A program made the translations under genes and the position numbers. A DNA stretch of 64,000 bases, from assembly GCA_019239425.1 (NCBI GenBank), contig JAFAZX010000032.1:1-64000 (forward strand), given 5' to 3'. The notes beneath the pieces were generated by a model. The model made no database searches. It had not been told where the DNA came from and was given only the letters and a program-made list of their open reading frames with translations. Origin of the DNA: Acidobacteriota bacterium. Its GTDB lineage: Bacteria; Acidobacteriota; Blastocatellia; Pyrinomonadales; Pyrinomonadaceae. This document shows, in pieces, positions 1 to 8,437 of this stretch (position 1 is its first letter; the number at the start of each line of letters is the position of its first letter).

Positions 1-1
1 G

Positions 2-163
2 CACTGGCGGATTTCGCTGGTGGTGATCCTGGTGGCGGCGGCCGTGCTCTCGCCGACCAACGACATCCCGAACATGATGCTCTTCGCGGCCCCGATGGTG
101 GTGCTCTACCTCATCTCCATCCTCGTCGCCTGGCTCTTCTCCCGCCCTCGCACGGTGGAGTAG
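2..163 (+). CDS. tatC: TatC, C-terminal fragment (Sec-independent translocase)
   Basis: The gene enters from outside the window and ends at the TAG at 161-163. The 53 visible residues form two hydrophobic segments separated by a short polar turn with S-P-T-N-D-I-P, then a basic tail (FSRPRTVE). This matches the last two membrane helices of TatC, where a T/S-P-x-D-P-like turn precedes the final helix ending in a P...LYE/LYL pattern. TatC is the inner-membrane receptor for folded proteins with twin-arginine signals. Only the C-terminus can be seen, so another polytopic membrane protein cannot be fully excluded. Confidence 0.7.
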   Translation, partial: HWRISLVVILVAAAVLSPTNDIPNMMLFAAPMVVLYLISILVAWLFSRPRTVE

Positions 164-170
164 ATTAAGG

Positions 171-246
171 GGTGCTGGGTGTTGGGTTCTGGGTGCTGGT
201 TAGAACCGGGTTTTTAACTAGCACCCAGAACCCAACACCCAACACC
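171..246. repeat. Palindromic repeat, family B copy 1
   Basis: Imperfect inverted repeat. The left arm is a GGTGCTGGGTGTTGGG-type series and the right arm its complement (CCCAACACCC), around a centre containing AGAACCGGGTTTTT. The same arms occur at 51765-51837 and 59684-59759, and the third copy shares the AGAACCGGGTTTT centre. It starts a few bases after the tatC stop. It could act as a transcript-end hairpin, but this is not demonstrated. Confidence 0.85.
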
Positions 247-544
247 TTTCTTGGGGCGTATCTAACGGCGCGGTCGCGGTAATCATGGGTTGAAGGATGT
301 GCCGGCGGGGTCGATTCGGGGGACTTTAGAAGGCGTCCGACAGGCAACCGGGACAACCCCCGGCGCATCTTGACTGTGTCTCCGGAGAGGCCCTAAAATC
401 AGCGCGAAAGTTGCGGCGATGACTGGGTTTAAGCCTCTGTAGGGGACTGGCCCCGGCGGCTTCTCAGGCGTCGCCCTTTTCGCGACCGCCCCGGCAGGTA
501 AACCTTTAATTTCTTTGTCCCAGCCGAACAGGAGTTCTAAAGCG
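247..544 (+). other. Intergenic leader upstream of the GWxTD gene
   Basis: I see no convincing gene here. It holds a possible sigma-70-like promoter (370-399), which would give an untranslated leader of about 140 bases. A good ribosome binding site, AGGAG at 530-534, lies ten bases before the ATG at 545. GC-rich inverted stretches between 440 and 495 could fold in the leader. Confidence 0.4.
370..399 (+). promoter_or_regulatory. Candidate sigma-70-type promoter
   Basis: TTGACT at 370-375 and TAAAAT at 394-399 are separated by 18 bases, close to the TTGACA/TATAAT consensus. It faces the GWxTD gene. The call rests on consensus only. Confidence 0.4.
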
Positions 545-2191
545 ATGTCCCGTCAACAGAGGATGCGTTCTCTGGCCCTGGCCCTTTCCCTGCTCGTCAC
601 GGCCTCCCCCGCTGCGTTCGCGCAGAAGAAGAAGGCCGCCGACCCGCAGGACGTGCCCGAGCGCGAGCGCAACGTCCGCAAAGAGAACAAGAACATGTTC
701 AAGAAGTGGATCGACGAGGACGTCGCGTACATCATCACCGACGAGGAGAAGAAGGCCTGGAAGAAGCTCACGACCGACGCCGAGCGTGAGCAGTTCATCG
801 AAGCCTTCTGGCGCCGCCGCGACCCGGACCCGGACACCGAGGTCAACGAGTACCTCGAAGAGCACTACGAGCGCGTGGCCTACGCCAACCAGCACTTCGC
901 CTCCGGCATCCCCGGCTGGAAGACCGACCGCGGCCGTATCTACATCATGTACGGCGCTCCGAACGAGAAGGAGTCTCACCCCTCGGGCGGCTCTTACGAG
1001 CGCCCCTCCTACGAGGGCGGCGGCTCGACGACGACCTACCCGTTCGAAATCTGGTTCTACCGCTACCTGCCCGGCATCGGCTCCGGCATCGAGATCGAGT
1101 TCGTCGACCCGACCGGCACCGGCGAGTACCGCATCGCCCGCTCGCCCGACGAGAAGGACGCCATGCTCAACATCCCCGGCGCGGGCCTGACCTTGATGGA
1201 GCAGTTGGGCCTCTCCGACAAGGCCGACCGCGTCGCCAACCGCGGCGCCTTCGGCTACACCGGCCCGGGCGCGCGCGAGTCCGACAGCCCCTTCTCGCGC
1301 CTCATCCTCTACACGGACTTGCAGAAGCCGCCGCAGGTCAACGACGTGCTTGAGAAGAACCTGCTCGCCACCGCCTCGACGGGCGCGGAGGACACCGCCG
1401 CCCTCGACGTGGCGACGAAGGTCGACTTCTACCGCGCCTCGGACGACCGCGTGATGACGGCCATCACCATCCAGACCGACAACAACGACCTCCAGTTCAA
1501 GGACGACGGCAGCGGCATCCAGACGGCGCGCCTCAACATCTACGGCCGCGTGACGAACCTCTCGGGCCGCCGCGTGACCAGCTTCGAAGACCCGGTCACG
1601 ACGACGGCCACGGTCGCGGAGCTGACCACGCTCAAGGAGCGCAAGTCGGCCTACCAGCGCGTGCTCCCGCTCTCGCCCGGCAACTACAAGGTCGACCTGC
1701 TCATCCGCGACATCAACACCGGCGCGACGACCGTCAAGGCCATCGGCTTCGAGGTGCCCAAGTTCACGGCGGAGAAGCTCGGCACCTCCTCGCTCGTGCT
1801 GGCCGTCAAGCTCCAGGCCCTGAACGACCAGCTCCCCGGCATGTTCGCCATCGGCCCGTTCAAGGTCTTGCCGAACGTCTCGGGCGTCTACAAGCGCGGG
1901 CAGGACGTCGGGATTTACATGCAGGTCTACAACGCGGGCATCGACCAGACGACGCTCAGGCCGGCGATTGACGTGGAGTACGTCCTGCAGAAGGACGGCA
2001 AGGAGGTCTTCAAGCAGGCCGAGGACTGGCGCGGCAACTCCGACGCCGGGCAGCGCCTGACGCTGGCCCGCCTGCTCCCGACGAATAACCTCGCCCCCGG
2101 CGAGTACGAGATCGTCGTCCGCGTCCGCGACAAGGTGTCGGGGCAGTCGCTCTCGCCCTCGCAGAAGTTCACGGTCTCGGCCGACAAGTAA
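545..2191 (+). CDS. Secreted GWxTD domain-containing protein
   Basis: A 548-residue protein starting at the ATG preceded by AGGAG. An in-frame TTG thirty bases upstream lacks such a site. Residues 1-27 form a signal peptide ending in AFAQ. A charged segment is followed by the GWxTD domain: F-R-R-R-D-P-D around 90 and GWKTDRGR at about 124-131, followed by IYIMYGAP. The C-terminal 250 residues look like beta-sandwich modules (repeated NYKVDLLIRD- and EYEIVVRVRD-like strands). GWxTD proteins are typical of Acidobacteriota and related groups and have no established biochemical role. A strong terminator follows, so the gene is probably monocistronic. Confidence 0.9.
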   Translation: MSRQQRMRSLALALSLLVTASPAAFAQKKKAADPQDVPERERNVRKENKNMFKKWIDEDVAYIITDEEKKAWKKLTTDAEREQFIEAFWRRRDPDPDTEVNEYLEEHYERVAYANQHFASGIPGWKTDRGRIYIMYGAPNEKESHPSGGSYERPSYEGGGSTTTYPFEIWFYRYLPGIGSGIEIEFVDPTGTGEYRIARSPDEKDAMLNIPGAGLTLMEQLGLSDKADRVANRGAFGYTGPGARESDSPFSRLILYTDLQKPPQVNDVLEKNLLATASTGAEDTAALDVATKVDFYRASDDRVMTAITIQTDNNDLQFKDDGSGIQTARLNIYGRVTNLSGRRVTSFEDPVTTTATVAELTTLKERKSAYQRVLPLSPGNYKVDLLIRDINTGATTVKAIGFEVPKFTAEKLGTSSLVLAVKLQALNDQLPGMFAIGPFKVLPNVSGVYKRGQDVGIYMQVYNAGIDQTTLRPAIDVEYVLQKDGKEVFKQAEDWRGNSDAGQRLTLARLLPTNNLAPGEYEIVVRVRDKVSGQSLSPSQKFTVSADK

Positions 2192-2218
2192 GACCTTCAA
2201 ACAACTCGACACCTAACA

Positions 2219-2256
2219 AAGGCGGCGCGCTCTTCAAAAGCGCGCCGCCTTTCTTC
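2219..2256 (+). terminator. Rho-independent terminator after the GWxTD gene
   Basis: A perfect GGCGGCGCGCT stem with its complement around a short TCTTCAAA loop, followed by TTTCTT, about 30 bases past the stop codon. Confidence 0.85.
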
Positions 2257-2267
2257 GGCCCTTAAAG

Positions 2268-2408
2268 CTGGGAGCGCGGGCATCCCTGCCCGCAAGCGTG
2301 CGTCAGCGCGCTAACCGTCGTACTCTTTACTTCAACCTTGAGACATTAAGTTTCTCAACTTTCGCGCTGGCGCGCTCAGGCGGGCTGTAGGGATGCCCGC
2401 GCTCCCAG
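2268..2408. repeat. Palindromic repeat, family D copy 1 (core only)
   Basis: Long inverted repeat. The left arm begins CTGGGAGCGCGGGCATCCC and the right arm ends with GGATGCCCGCGCTCCCAG. The interior has a second imperfect inverted pair (GCGCGCT.../...GCGCGC). It lacks the outer ATACCGACTTGC flank present in the copies at 8219 and 41476. It lies just upstream of the 2448 gene, so that gene's promoter must lie within or after it. Confidence 0.85.
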
Positions 2409-2447
2409 CATAAGCGGGCCGTGCTCCGTCATGATATGCTCGGATTT

Positions 2448-5189
2448 ATGACCCCCCGCCTGAAAGCCGCCGCCTGCTGTCTCGTCTCCGCCCTCCTTCT
2501 CTTTACGGTTTCAGCCCCGGCGCAGCAACGCAACGACGCCGCCTCACGTCAGGCCTGGACGCTCGACGAGGCGCTGGCGGCACTCGCCCTGCAGCCGCGC
2601 GACGCGTACCTGCAATACGTCGCCCTCCAGCTCGCGCGCCGCGAAAACCGCTTCGAGGAGGCCGAGGCGCGCGTCCGCGGCCTCGTCTGGGACGACTTCG
2701 ACTCGCGCGCCGAGCGGCGCCGCGACGCAGACCTCTTCGGCCTCTTCACCGGCGCGCTCGCCGTGCAGGAGAGCCTGCAGCTCGACTCCATGCGCTCGGT
2801 CATGCCAGTCGGCACGCTCAGCGCCACGCCCGCGCCGCGCGACGCGCGCACCGTGCAGGTCTCGACGCTCGCCGGCCCGACCATCAAGAGCCACCCCTGG
2901 GAGAAGATGCTCGCCGGCCGCAAGCCCGACATCTCCGCGCTCGCGCGCGCCGTGCCCGAGGACTTCTACTTCGCGGAGTTCCGCGCGCTCACCAAGCTGC
3001 TCGACGCCTTCGACGCGGGCGACCTCTGGGGCTCGCACCTCTCCAACCAGGCGTTCCGGGACAGCCTGACGCTCGACGTGGGCGAGCGTCTTAAAAGACA
3101 GCTCGCCGTCGAGACGGACACGCACACGCGCCCCTTCTACGACCTCGTCGTCGACGAAGTCGCCGTGACGGGGAGCGACCCCTTCGTCCGCGAGGGCAGC
3201 GACGTGACGCTCCTCTTCCGCGTCAAGCAGTCGCTCCTCTTCCGCGGCCGCATGGACGCTTTTCTGGAAGACGCCGCGAAGGCGCACCCCGAAGCGCGCC
3301 GCGAGACCGGCCAGTACCTCGGCGTCGAGTACACGCAACTTCAGACGCCCGAGCGCGACGTGAGCGTCGTCTCCGCCTACCCGGAAGAGGGCTTGCACGT
3401 CCGCAGCAACTCGCTCGCGGCCTTCAGGCGCGTCATCGAGGCCGTCAAAGGCAGGGACGCGCAGGGGCGTCCCGTCCGCCGCCTCGGCGACACCCCCGAG
3501 TTCGCGTACATGCGCACGCTGATGCCGCGCGGCGACGCGCGCGAGGACGGCTTCGTCTACCTCTCCGACCCCTTCGTCCGCCGCCTGATGGGGCCCGTCG
3601 TCAAACTCACGGAGCGCCGCCGGCTGCTCTGCTACAACCACCTCCGCATGATCGACCACGCCGCGCTCCTCTTCCGCACGGAGCACGGCCGCGCGCCCGA
3701 GAACCTCGAAGAGCTGCGCGCCACCGGCGCCGCGCCCGGACTCTTCGGCGAAGGCCTGCTCTCGTGCCCCGACGGCGGGCGCTACGCGCTCTCGGCCGAC
3801 GGCATGGCCGGCGTCTGCACGCGCCACGGACACGCCTTGCGTCTGACGCCCAACATCGAAACGCCCGTCGCGCAGGTCTCGGCCGAGGAGGCCGCGGAGT
3901 ACCGCGCCTTCGTCGCCGAGTACAACCAGTACTGGCGCACCTTCTTCGACCCCATTGCCTTCCGCCTCAAGGTCGCGCCCGAGGAGCTGCGCGTCGAGAC
4001 CGTCATCCTCCCGCTCATCGACAACACGATCTACACCGGCCTCGCCTCCGCGCTCGGCGGCCGGCCCGAGCCGCTCGACGACCTCCCCGTCCCGCGCCGG
4101 GACATCTTCAGCGCGGGCCTCAGACTCAACAAGGAGCAGTACCTCAAGGAGCTGCGCACGAGGCCGGGCAGGGCCGCGGACTTCTTCGACCTCCCGTTCG
4201 ACCTCCCCGGCGGGCCGGAGGCGCGCGCGAAGACTTACGGCCTCATCTCCGAAGGGATCGGCAACCAGCTGGGCCTCCACGTCTACGACTCGCGCCCGCC
4301 CTTCGACCTGAACATGCCTTCGGTGCTCGGGATGCTGGTGGCGAGCGGCGCGGGGCGCGGCGCGCGCGGCAGGCTCCTCGACGGCTACGAGCCCCTCCTC
4401 GCCCTCGCGCTCGTCTCTCTGAATTCGCCGGTCTACGCCTCCCTCCCCGTCGCCGACGAGAAGGTCGTGGACGAATACCTCGCCTGGTCGGACGCCATGT
4501 TCTCCAACGCCGCGCGCAACGGGCGGCGGCGGCGCTGGCTCGACTTCGAGTACGACTTCTACAAGTACAGGCTCGCGACGGGCGAGCAGGCGCGCGCCTT
4601 CGGCCTGAGCTTCGACCCCGCGCGCTTCACCTTCCACTGGGCGCGCATCGGCCGCGGCCTCTACGTCGCCACCAAGCCTTTCATCCTCGAAGACCTCGCC
4701 GCCCTCAACGCACAGGGCCAGGCCGCGGGCACGGCCACCGTCAACGAAGACCTGACGGGCCACGCCCTCGCGCGCGTGCGCGCCTCGAACTGGAACGAGG
4801 TGCTGCCCGACTACAACCGCTCCTGGGCCGAGAACGAGCGCGAGGCCTGCCTGAACAACCTCGCGCCGCTCGCAGACGCCGCGCGCGCCCTCACCGCCGG
4901 GCCGGAAGCTCCATCGGGCGAGGCGCTCGACCGCGCGGCGGTCGAGCTGGCCGGACGGCTCGCGGGCGCGCGCTTCAACTGCCCGGAGGGCGGGACGTAC
5001 CACGTCTCGACGGACGGCCGTCAGGTCTCTTGCAGCGTCCACGGCACGGCCGCGGAGCCGCGCCAGCCCCTGAGTCCTTCCGGGCAGAGCGCGGCCGGGC
5101 GCACGATGCGCGCGCTGTCGGACTTGACGGCCACGCTCACCTTCACGGACGATGGCCTCCACGCGGTTCTCGTCATCAAACGCAAATAG
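2448..5189 (+). CDS. Large secreted protein with two CPxGG...C..HG modules, unknown function
   Basis: A 913-residue protein. I chose the ATG at 2448 because it begins a clear signal peptide (MTPRLKAAACCLVSALLLF... to APAQQ). In-frame GTG 2421 and ATG 2436 are alternatives. I recognise no catalytic domain. Two copies of a short cysteine module, C-P-(D/E)-G-G-x-Y ... C-x-x-H-G, occur at residues about 440 and 845. A similar cysteine pair is seen near the C-terminus of some prepilin-like proteins, which is an analogy only. The second copy has a relaxed loop but the same spacing order. A downstream serine hydrolase gene starts 29 bases after the stop, suggesting co-transcription. Very high GC and Arg/Ala content match the neighbours. 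Confidence 0.8.
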   Translation: MTPRLKAAACCLVSALLLFTVSAPAQQRNDAASRQAWTLDEALAALALQPRDAYLQYVALQLARRENRFEEAEARVRGLVWDDFDSRAERRRDADLFGLFTGALAVQESLQLDSMRSVMPVGTLSATPAPRDARTVQVSTLAGPTIKSHPWEKMLAGRKPDISALARAVPEDFYFAEFRALTKLLDAFDAGDLWGSHLSNQAFRDSLTLDVGERLKRQLAVETDTHTRPFYDLVVDEVAVTGSDPFVREGSDVTLLFRVKQSLLFRGRMDAFLEDAAKAHPEARRETGQYLGVEYTQLQTPERDVSVVSAYPEEGLHVRSNSLAAFRRVIEAVKGRDAQGRPVRRLGDTPEFAYMRTLMPRGDAREDGFVYLSDPFVRRLMGPVVKLTERRRLLCYNHLRMIDHAALLFRTEHGRAPENLEELRATGAAPGLFGEGLLSCPDGGRYALSADGMAGVCTRHGHALRLTPNIETPVAQVSAEEAAEYRAFVAEYNQYWRTFFDPIAFRLKVAPEELRVETVILPLIDNTIYTGLASALGGRPEPLDDLPVPRRDIFSAGLRLNKEQYLKELRTRPGRAADFFDLPFDLPGGPEARAKTYGLISEGIGNQLGLHVYDSRPPFDLNMPSVLGMLVASGAGRGARGRLLDGYEPLLALALVSLNSPVYASLPVADEKVVDEYLAWSDAMFSNAARNGRRRRWLDFEYDFYKYRLATGEQARAFGLSFDPARFTFHWARIGRGLYVATKPFILEDLAALNAQGQAAGTATVNEDLTGHALARVRASNWNEVLPDYNRSWAENEREACLNNLAPLADAARALTAGPEAPSGEALDRAAVELAGRLAGARFNCPEGGTYHVSTDGRQVSCSVHGTAAEPRQPLSPSGQSAAGRTMRALSDLTATLTFTDDGLHAVLVIKRK

Positions 5190-5217
5190 ACTCCGTAGCC
5201 AGAGGTCACACGCACAG

Positions 5218-6774
5218 ATGCGCCGTCCACTTCTCCGTCCCGCGCTGCTCCTGCTCGCGCTCTTGGTCTTCTCGCCGCCGGCCTCCGCGCAGACCTTAGA
5301 GCAGCAGCTCAAAGAGGTAGACGAGTACGCCGCCAGGGCCGGGCGCGAGTGGAACGTGCCGGGCTTCGCGCTGGCGGTCGTGAAGGACGACAAGGTCGTG
5401 TTCGTGAAGGGCTACGGCGTGCGCGAGCTGGGGAAGCCGGAGCCGGTGGACAGGGACACGCTCTTCGCGGTCGCCTCGAACACGAAGGCTTTCACCGCGG
5501 CCGCGCTCGCGACGCTCGTGGACGAGGGGAAGCTCCGTTGGGACGACCCCGTCACGAAGTACCTCCCCTACTTCCAGCTCTACGACCCGTACGTCACGCG
5601 CGAGATGACCGTGCGCGACCTCTTGAGCCACCGCAGCGGGCTCGCGACCTTCGGCGGCGACCTGCTCTGGTACGAGACCGTCTACCCGCGCGAGGAGGTC
5701 ATCCGCCGCGTCCGCTTCCTCAAACCCGCGTACGGCTTCCGCAGCCGCTACGGCTACCAGAACATCATGTTCATCACGGCGGGCGAGATTGTGCCGGCCG
5801 TGACGGGGAAGAGCTGGGACGACTACGTCCGCGAGAAGTTCTTCGAGCCGCTCGGCATGAAGCGCACGGTGACGACCTATAAACAGTTGACGTCGGCAGA
5901 GAACGTCGCCGCGCCGCACAACGAGGTGGACGGCAGGGTGCAGGTCGTGCACTACTCGAACGTCGATGCGGCGGGCGGCGCGGCGGCCATCAACTCTTCG
6001 GCCGCCGAGATGGCCGAGTGGGTGCGCTTACAGTTGGGGCGCGGGACTTACCAAGGGAAGAAGATTTTTTCGGCCGCAGCGTCGCGCGAGATGTGGACGC
6101 CGCACACGGTCGTCTCGGGCATCAGCGAGTCGGCCGAGAAGTTCAACCCGACGGTGCATTTCAACCTCTACGGCCTCGGCTGGTTTCTCGGCGACTACCG
6201 CGGCCGCAAGGTCGTCACGCACAGCGGCGGCCTCGACGGCATGACCTCGCGCGTCGCCTTGATGCCCGAGGAGAACCTCGGCGTCGTCATCCTCACCAAC
6301 AGCGAGACGCCGCTCCAGTCCTTCCTCTACTACAAGGTCTTCGACGTGTTTACGGGCGCGCCCGCGCGCGACTGGAGCGCGGACTACCTCGCGCGCGCGA
6401 AGGCCGCGCGCGAGCGCGAGGCGGCCGAGGCGAAGAAGATCGAGGAGGCGCGCGTGCCGAACACGAAGCCTTCGCTCCCGCTCGACGCTTACGCGGGCAC
6501 GTACGGCGGGCAGATGTACGGCGACGCGAAGGTGTCCGAGGAGGGCGGGCACCTCGTCGTCCGACTGCTCCCTTCGCCCGCCTACGTCGGCGACCTCGAG
6601 CACTGGCACTTCGACACCTTCCGCATCAAGTGGCGCGACTCGGTCGTCTACCCCTACCCGCGCGGCTGGGTCACCTTCCAGCTCGACCCGCGGGGCAAAG
6701 TCTCCGAGATGAAGCTCGACGTGCCCAACCCCGACTTCGACTTCAAAGAGCTGGAGTTCAAACGCAGGAATTAA
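5218..6774 (+). CDS. Serine hydrolase, class C beta-lactamase-like family
   Basis: A 518-residue exported protein starting at the ATG with a signal peptide ending PPASAQ. The penicillin-recognising fold shows its three motifs: S87-N-T-K90 (SxxK), Y180-Q-N182 (YxN) and H335-S-G (the KTG equivalent). The C-terminal 110 residues look like the small beta-barrel (DUF3471-type) often attached to these enzymes. Such proteins are D-amino-acid peptidases or esterases, and true beta-lactam resistance cannot be inferred. It is probably co-transcribed with the gene ending 29 bases upstream. Its TAA stop lies inside a palindromic repeat. Confidence 0.9.
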   Translation: MRRPLLRPALLLLALLVFSPPASAQTLEQQLKEVDEYAARAGREWNVPGFALAVVKDDKVVFVKGYGVRELGKPEPVDRDTLFAVASNTKAFTAAALATLVDEGKLRWDDPVTKYLPYFQLYDPYVTREMTVRDLLSHRSGLATFGGDLLWYETVYPREEVIRRVRFLKPAYGFRSRYGYQNIMFITAGEIVPAVTGKSWDDYVREKFFEPLGMKRTVTTYKQLTSAENVAAPHNEVDGRVQVVHYSNVDAAGGAAAINSSAAEMAEWVRLQLGRGTYQGKKIFSAAASREMWTPHTVVSGISESAEKFNPTVHFNLYGLGWFLGDYRGRKVVTHSGGLDGMTSRVALMPEENLGVVILTNSETPLQSFLYYKVFDVFTGAPARDWSADYLARAKAAREREAAEAKKIEEARVPNTKPSLPLDAYAGTYGGQMYGDAKVSEEGGHLVVRLLPSPAYVGDLEHWHFDTFRIKWRDSVVYPYPRGWVTFQLDPRGKVSEMKLDVPNPDFDFKELEFKRRN

Positions 6775-6845
6775 CCACAGAGACACAGAGGCACAGCTCG
6801 AAGAGCATAACTCAACAAGCTGTGCCTCTGTGTCTCTGTGGTTAA
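6771..6845. repeat. Palindromic repeat, family A copy 1
   Basis: Near-perfect inverted repeat with arms CACAGAGACACAGAGGCAC and complement, bounded by TTAACC...GGTTAA, around a variable centre. Other copies lie at 13376, 14607, 24671, 33417 and 34857. The stop codon of the beta-lactamase-like gene (6772-6774) is part of the left boundary. Confidence 0.95.
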
Positions 6846-6873
6846 CAATCCGACACTAAGCGCGGCACACGCT

Positions 6874-7605
6874 TTAGAACAGACTCCCCTGCCCTTCCGT
6901 CCCTCCGTCAGATTCCGAGGTCGGTTTCCTCTCTCCACGGCGGAGGGCGTTGACGAGGAGGTGGGCGCGGCGCGTCGGCTCGGGCTGGCGGTAGCCGCCG
7001 TCGCAGCGCAGCGTGAGGTCTATCGCGCCCTCCAAATCTATCAGGTGGCCGGGCGAGACGTAGATGGGCTGGACGCGCGTCTTCGTCCGCAGGGCGGCGC
7101 CGACCGTCTCGCCCTTATCTACCATCGGCGACCAGGAGCCGCGCTCCTCTCCCGGCTCCTCGTACTTGCCGACGAGCACGGACTTCGCGCAGCCGAACGT
7201 CGGGCGCTTGATGATGAGCCCGACGTGGCAGGCGATGCCGACGCGGCGCGGGTGCGCGAGGCCCTGCCCGTCGAACATCACCGCGTCCGGCACGTTCTTC
7301 AACTTCGCCCACGCCTCCAAGACCGAAGGCGACTCGCGGAACGAGAGGAGGCCCGGCACGTACGGGAACTTCGTCTCGCCGACGATGCCGACCTCCTCGA
7401 CGACTTCGAGGTTGGGAAGACGCAGGACGACTATCCCCGTGTAGATCGTCGGGTCGAACTTGTTGAAGCTGATGTCGGCGCCGGCCACCGTCTCGACCTT
7501 CTTCTTGAGAGGCTCGATGCGCACGCGCTCCCGCAGGCTCTTCTGCAACTCCACCGCCTCGCGCGGCGTCAGCGACCACTCGTGCAACTGCTCGAATTCC
7601 GCCAT
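6874..7605 (-). CDS. nfi: Endonuclease V (deoxyinosine 3' endonuclease)
   Basis: A 243-residue protein of usual family length. Recognisable motifs run in order: AGADISF near 43 (first metal aspartate), YVPGLLSFRE near 83 (catalytic Glu), DGQGLAHPRR near 113 (metal Asp and conserved HPR), GIACHVG, and SPGHLIDL near 189. Endonuclease V cleaves one base 3' of deoxyinosine and starts repair of deaminated adenine. The start is ATG with a GGGAGAGG sequence directly before it. It converges on the beta-lactamase-like gene with a family A palindrome between them. Confidence 0.93.
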   Translation of the reverse strand: MAEFEQLHEWSLTPREAVELQKSLRERVRIEPLKKKVETVAGADISFNKFDPTIYTGIVVLRLPNLEVVEEVGIVGETKFPYVPGLLSFRESPSVLEAWAKLKNVPDAVMFDGQGLAHPRRVGIACHVGLIIKRPTFGCAKSVLVGKYEEPGEERGSWSPMVDKGETVGAALRTKTRVQPIYVSPGHLIDLEGAIDLTLRCDGGYRQPEPTRRAHLLVNALRRGERKPTSESDGGTEGQGSLF

Positions 7606-7836
7606 CCTCTCCCCCTCGCCCGAAAGCTTCAGCTCAGCTAATCAACGCCCCCATTATGACACGCGCCCCCGCCCGCCACAGCACGCCCGTCCCCACGCGA
7701 CCAATCTTTGTAATATTATCGGCGTCAGGCTTTGGGCGGACGGGGGCAGGTTCTGTGACATCATCGCGGCCACGGTCAGAGAGGCTTTAGAGTTCGAGCG
7801 GCGGAATCAAGAGCCGCGGGCGGGCGCCGTCAGGGC

Positions 7837-8220
7837 ATGGAGGTTACGGGGTTGATACTGTGTGGCAGGGTCGTTTCTGGCTTCGGCAACTTCGCCTACT
7901 GGATCGAGAAGCTCGGCGAGCACTACCGGCGGAAGACGGGGCTGCGTCTCTTCCCCGGCACGCTGAACGTCGAGTTGGAAGAGGAGTACCGAATCCCCCC
8001 GGGCGCGCTGCGCCTCGAGGGTGTGGAGTACGGCGGCGATGTCACGATTCACATCGTCCCCTGCCGCGTCTTCGAAGAGCGGGCCGTTATCCTCCGCACC
8101 GACAGCAACGAGCGGGGCGAAGGCGCCCACCCGAAGACCGTCGTCGAGGTGGCGTGCGAGGTGAAACTCAGGGAGAAGTACGGCCTCCGCGACGGCGACC
8201 TCGTTCAGATAGAGTTGTGA
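7837..8220 (+). CDS. DUF120-type protein, CTP-dependent riboflavin kinase homologue
   Basis: A 127-residue protein. The N-terminal half has G-x-V-x-S-G-x-G-N-F then RLFPGTLNVEL near 46, and the C-terminal half ends RDGDLVQIEL. This order matches the archaeal DUF120/RibK fold, in which the (Y/F)PGTLN loop binds substrate and FMN is made from riboflavin with CTP as donor. Whether the bacterial protein uses riboflavin is inference. A conserved R-x-D/E pair (VILRTDSNERG) precedes the final sheet. ATG start with a weak CAGGG upstream. Its TGA overlaps the left edge of a family D palindrome. Confidence 0.75.
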   Translation: MEVTGLILCGRVVSGFGNFAYWIEKLGEHYRRKTGLRLFPGTLNVELEEEYRIPPGALRLEGVEYGGDVTIHIVPCRVFEERAVILRTDSNERGEGAHPKTVVEVACEVKLREKYGLRDGDLVQIEL

Positions 8221-8428
8221 TACCGACTTGCACATTGAAATAAGGCCGGCTCTTCGCTGGGAGCGCCGGCATCCCTGCCCGCCTGAGCGCGCAGCGCGAA
8301 GGCCGTGAGACTTCATGTCTCACGGTTGAGGTAAGGAGTAGGACGGTCAGCGCGCAGAAGCGCGCTTGCGGGCAGGGATGCCCGCGCTCCCAGCGTGAAG
8401 GGGCCTTATTTCAATCTGCAAGTCGGTA
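8219..8428. repeat. Palindromic repeat, family D copy 2 (complete)
   Basis: A two-level palindrome. Outer arms are ATACCGACTTGCA...TTGAAATAAGG and the complement ending CAAGTCGGTAT. Inner arms are CTGGGAGCGCCGGCATCCC and its complement. Further inverted pairs (GTGAGAC.../...GTCTCAC) sit in the core. It lies between the convergent riboflavin kinase homologue and nadB and overlaps the stop codon of the former. Confidence 0.93.
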
Positions 8429-8437
8429 TGAGAAAGG

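Noticed and set aside
2544..5393. Very long minus-strand reading frame (949 codons) opposite the secreted protein, and similar long antisense frames opposite the GWxTD, PBP, acs and Omp85 genes
   Set aside because: They are explained by GC-rich third positions on the sense strand. The translations are low-complexity Arg/Ala/Val sequence with no domains, while the opposite frame has signal peptides and motifs.
5218..6774. True beta-lactamase conferring resistance
   Set aside because: The motifs define the wide serine hydrolase family; the C-terminal barrel and HSG in place of KTG are common in peptidases and esterases.
6771..6845. Family A palindromes as ordinary terminators
   Set aside because: Arms are conserved in sequence between loci, one copy lies within a coding region, and no T tract follows, so they are a repeat family even if some may also stop transcription.
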